Below, one piece after another: positions 29,525-32,281 of a stretch of 32,281 nucleotides of DNA (position 1 is its first letter; each line of letters begins with the position of its first letter). This DNA is from Proteromonas lacertae. Taxonomy: Eukaryota > Sar > Bigyra > Opalinata > Proteromonadidae. Made by a program: the position numbers and the translations under genes. A model generated the notes under the pieces. It did not search any database and had not been told where the DNA came from. It saw nothing but the letters and a program-made list of their open reading frames with translations. Location: contig NGBS01001219.1 in the NCBI GenBank assembly GCA_002245135.1, positions 1 to 32,281 of the forward strand, given 5' to 3'.

Positions 29525-30545
29525 TGTCAATATTATTTGCCTTCTTATTGATAGTTTTATCTATATTATTATTATTGATTATTTTAATGTTTTATACAAA
29601 CAAAGTAAGTACTAAAAAGATGATAAGTATAGGTACTACAAATTATATTGAAAAGGTTATAATTGATAAATATAATATAACAGAAAGTGATTGGTGTTCA
29701 GTAGAAATAGAATCATACATTATACTATTCTTTTTATGTTTTGAGAAAATTCCAAATATTAGTATTAATATTACTATACTATTATAGATTGTTTTATAAA
29801 CAACAAAAATTCAAAATTTATTTTTCATATAACTACCAACAATCATATTTATGACATTCCTACATCGCCTATGCATATAAATAGCTATTGTTTATATAAA
29901 GAAAAAATAAGAAGTATTCCTAAAATATCACCATATAATACAAATATAAAGAAAATGCAAGTAAGGAATAAAATACTTGAGAATATAAATAAAGGTATTG
30001 AAAATAATTTAGTTTTGGGAAGTGGTCATTCATTAGGATACAAAGATAATAACTTTCCTAGTTTCATTTCTACTGATCAAGATGAATTAGATTTAATGAA
30101 TAGGTTTGAATTAACTCAATATATTCCCAAAGAATCTTTATCAACTATACTTGCAAATCATGTATTAGAGCATATATATCCTAATTCTATATTTAATGTT
30201 TTAGAAAATATTCATTATATGAATAAATATGGCGGATATTTAGTATTATGTGTTCCTGATTTGCATTCATTTGAAAGTGTATATTACAAAAACAAAGAGG
30301 AAGCTATACTATTCCAACCAAAAGCATCTCATCACATATATTACACTTTAGAATCTATATCATATATTCTAAACGAGATAGGATATGAAGTAAGCCCTTT
30401 ATATTATCATAATAATGATGGAACGTCCAATAGAAATATTAAAGCATTTAAATTGTTGGGTAGTATGAAAATAAAAGATTATATCAATGAAATTTTAAGA
30501 GTTGCATCTTATTCATTATGTGTTGCTGGAAAAAAAATTAAGTGA
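29521..30545 (+). CDS. Membrane-anchored SAM methyltransferase-like protein, one 26-nt intron
   Basis: Exons 29,521-29,761 and 29,788-30,545 join in phase 1 to about 332 residues. The N-terminus is a strong anchor (FAFLLIVLSILLLLIILMF). The second exon holds the methyltransferase part: NLVLGSGHSLGYKD, FISTDQDELDLMNRFEL, LSTILANHVLEHI (motif IV, typical of class I SAM methyltransferases) and GGYLVLCVPDLHS. This resembles predicted methyltransferases of polysaccharide clusters. The start ATG overlaps the TGA of the upstream glycosyltransferase gene (ATGA); a second ATG follows immediately and may be used instead. It ends in TGA. The sugar target is unknown. Confidence 0.7.
29762..29787 (+). other. 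Ultra-short intron, 26 nt
   Basis: GTATTAATATTACTATACTA...TTATAG. Removal joins NI-A to AT-TGT (phase 1), linking the membrane-anchor exon to the methyltransferase exon through NCFINNKNSKFIFHITT. Unspliced, the frame ends inside the intron at TAG. Confidence 0.75.
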
Positions 30546-30695
30546 TTGAGTATGTAAAAATTGTAAGAAATTATAAAAATCATGATTTACTTTTTCATTT
30601 ATAATTTTTAGGTTATATGTTATTTCATATTGTTGACTATCAACGTTAAAAGACTATTACAATTTAAATAATTCTATTATAATATCTTTTTTAGA

Positions 30696-31577
30696 ATGGA
30701 TTTTCTTAATTTGTTTGTTAATATGCTAGTTTTACTAATGTTGTTATATATTATAAAACTATTAAATAACTCTCCTATACAGTCTATTGATAAATTATAT
30801 CTTAATCAGACATCTAGAAAACTAAGAATTGAAAGTAATTTATATCCTAGATTATGGAGTTGTTTATATAAAAAAGAAGATGAAACTCATAAATTATCAT
30901 ATCATAGTCAATCAGGCGAGGATAAATTATTCAATTATTATTACTTTAAAAACAAATTAAATGGTATTTATGTGGAATTGGGAGCTTTAGATGGAATTAC
31001 TTTTAGTAATACCTACTTTTATGAAAACTATTTAGGATGGTCTGGCATTTTGATAGAAGGAGGATATGATAATTGTATGAAACTAATTAACAATCAAAAC
31101 AAAAGGCCTAGATCACAGATTATCTGTTCAGCTATATGTAAGAATGAGTTTACTGAGTTTAAAGATTTAGAAGCTGTAGGTGGAATTACGAATGAATTAC
31201 CTTCAAATTGGTTTGGATTAGATAAAAAAAAATCAATTACAGTTAAATGTAGTAATATAAGCAATATTTTACATATTCACAAATTAACACACATCGATTT
31301 CTTTTCATTAGATGTTGAAGGATCAGAATTAAATGTATTAGAAACATTTGATTTTTCCATTTATGTTCATTATTGGACTATTGAATTTAATAGTGATAAA
31401 GAATACAAAAATGAAAAGGTTAGAAAATTATTGCTAGATAATGGATATACTCATTGTTTTATGAAAATACAAAACAGAAATGAATGTTGGGAAGATAAAA
31501 ATTACGACAATAAGGTAGATAAGTTAATTGAAGAAGAGAATAATTATAGATCAAATTATGGTGTTAAGTGTTTTTGA
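30696..31577 (+). CDS. FkbM-family methyltransferase, last gene before the telomere
   Basis: A 293-residue protein with an N-terminal anchor (FVNMLVLLMLLYIIKLL). FkbM (Methyltransf_21) hallmarks are SQSGEDKLFNYYYF, YVELGALDGITFSNTYFYE, LGWSGILIEG (SAM-binding loop and following strand), and DFFSLDVEGSELNVLETFDF, the catalytic-region motif with DVEGxE. These enzymes O-methylate sugars or other small groups. The protein looks complete, ending KCF-TGA at 31,577. Only seven bases separate the stop from telomeric DNA, so the transcript must end within the repeats or have almost no 3' untranslated region. Confidence 0.88.
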   Translation: MDFLNLFVNMLVLLMLLYIIKLLNNSPIQSIDKLYLNQTSRKLRIESNLYPRLWSCLYKKEDETHKLSYHSQSGEDKLFNYYYFKNKLNGIYVELGALDGITFSNTYFYENYLGWSGILIEGGYDNCMKLINNQNKRPRSQIICSAICKNEFTEFKDLEAVGGITNELPSNWFGLDKKKSITVKCSNISNILHIHKLTHIDFFSLDVEGSELNVLETFDFSIYVHYWTIEFNSDKEYKNEKVRKLLLDNGYTHCFMKIQNRNECWEDKNYDNKVDKLIEEENNYRSNYGVKCF

Positions 31578-31584
31578 TATTAAT

Positions 31585-31915
31585 GGGGTTAGGGTTATGG
31601 TTAGGGTTAGGGTTAGGGGGTTAGGGTTAGGGTTAGGGTTAGGGTTAGGGGGTTAGGGTTAGGGTTAGGGTTAGGGTTAGGGTTAGGGTTAGGGTTAGGG
31701 TTAGGGTTAGGGTTAGGGTTAGGGTTAGGGTTAGGGTTAGGGTTAGGGGGTTAGGGTTAGGGTTAGGGGTTAGGGTTAGGGTTAGGGTTAGGGTTAGGGT
31801 TAGGGTTAGGGTTAGGGTTAGGGTTAGGGTTAGGGGTTAGGGTTAGGGTTAGGGTTAGGGTTAGGGTTAGGGTTAGGGTTAGGGGTTAGGGTTAGGGTTA
31901 GGGTTAGGGTTAGGG

Positions 31916-31956
<41 letters not shown>

Positions 31957-32281
31957 GGTTAGGGTTAGGGTTAGGGTTAGGGTTAGGGTTAGGGTTAGGG
32001 TTAGGGTTAGGGTTAGGGTTAGGGTTAGGGTTAGGGTTAGGGTTAGGGTTAGGGTTAGGGTTAGGGTTAGGGTTAGGGTTAGGGTTAGGGTTAGGGTTAG
32101 GGTTAGGGTTAGGGTTAGGGTTAGGGTTAGGGTTAGGGTTAGGGTTAGGGTTAGGGTTAGGGTTAGGGTTAGGGTTAGGGTTAGGGTTAGGGTTAGGGTT
32201 AGGGTTAGGGTTAGGGTTAGGGTTAGGGTTAGGGTTAGGGTTAGGGTTAGGGTTAGGGTTAGGGTTAGGGTTAGGGTTAGG
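31585..32281 (+). repeat. Telomeric repeat tract (TTAGGG)n
   Basis: About 697 bases of TTAGGG running 5' to 3' toward the window end, the correct polarity for a right chromosome end. The inner half contains variants (one TTATGG, several TTAGGGG and TTAGGGGG, one TTTAGGG near 31,933). From about 31,940 to the end it is uniform, as expected where telomerase extends the outer part. Confidence 0.98.

Overview
The window is the right end of a linear chromosome from a very AT-rich, flagellated unicellular eukaryote. It ends in about 0.7 kb of TTAGGG repeats. A decayed axonemal-type dynein heavy chain points to flagella in the lineage, and spliceosomal introns are present. All intact genes read with the standard genetic code. 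Introns are extremely short (22-40 nt, GTATAW...ATAG type) and gaps between intact genes are often under 50 bp. I cannot name the species. TTAGGG telomeres, low GC, tiny introns and an Ulp1-bearing mobile-element remnant fit several protist groups equally well.

Region 1 (1-12,150) is mostly a graveyard of decayed host genes: a leucine-rich-repeat gene, two copies of a Cys-module/Ig-like surface protein, part of a dynein heavy chain and the 3' part of CTR9 with its introns still recognisable. It also holds a broken Crinkler/RHS-type effector gene with two tandem P-loop NTPase modules and a C-terminal nuclease-like piece, which runs directly into the CTR9 fragment. One 5S rRNA gene (10,661-10,779) looks sound.

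Region 2 (12,200-20,470) is built from duplications. A 0.6-0.9 kb non-coding repeat occurs three times (A, B inverted, C). Repeats B and C form a near-palindrome with arms of about 0.7 kb. A and B flank an intact alpha-1,3-fucosyltransferase (GT10) gene and a nearly intact second fucosyltransferase gene. Beyond C lies a decayed inverted copy of those two genes, interrupted by a 2.0 kb element with ~480 bp terminal inverted repeats, an 8 bp target duplication and a piece of an Ulp1/adenovirus-type protease (a Polinton/Maverick-like fossil).

Region 3 (20,685-31,577) is a dense cluster of mostly intact glycan-modifying genes: two GT31 galactosyltransferase-like genes head to head, a GT17 GnT-III-like gene, two further glycosyltransferase-like genes (one with two introns of 22 and 25 nt), and four SAM-dependent or FkbM-like methyltransferase-type genes. 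Nearly all proteins begin with one hydrophobic signal anchor, as expected of type II Golgi enzymes. Together they could build, fucosylate and methylate surface glycans. Sitting beside a telomere among duplications and pseudogenes, they look like a variable glycan-modification cassette. The last gene stops only 7 bp before the telomeric repeats.
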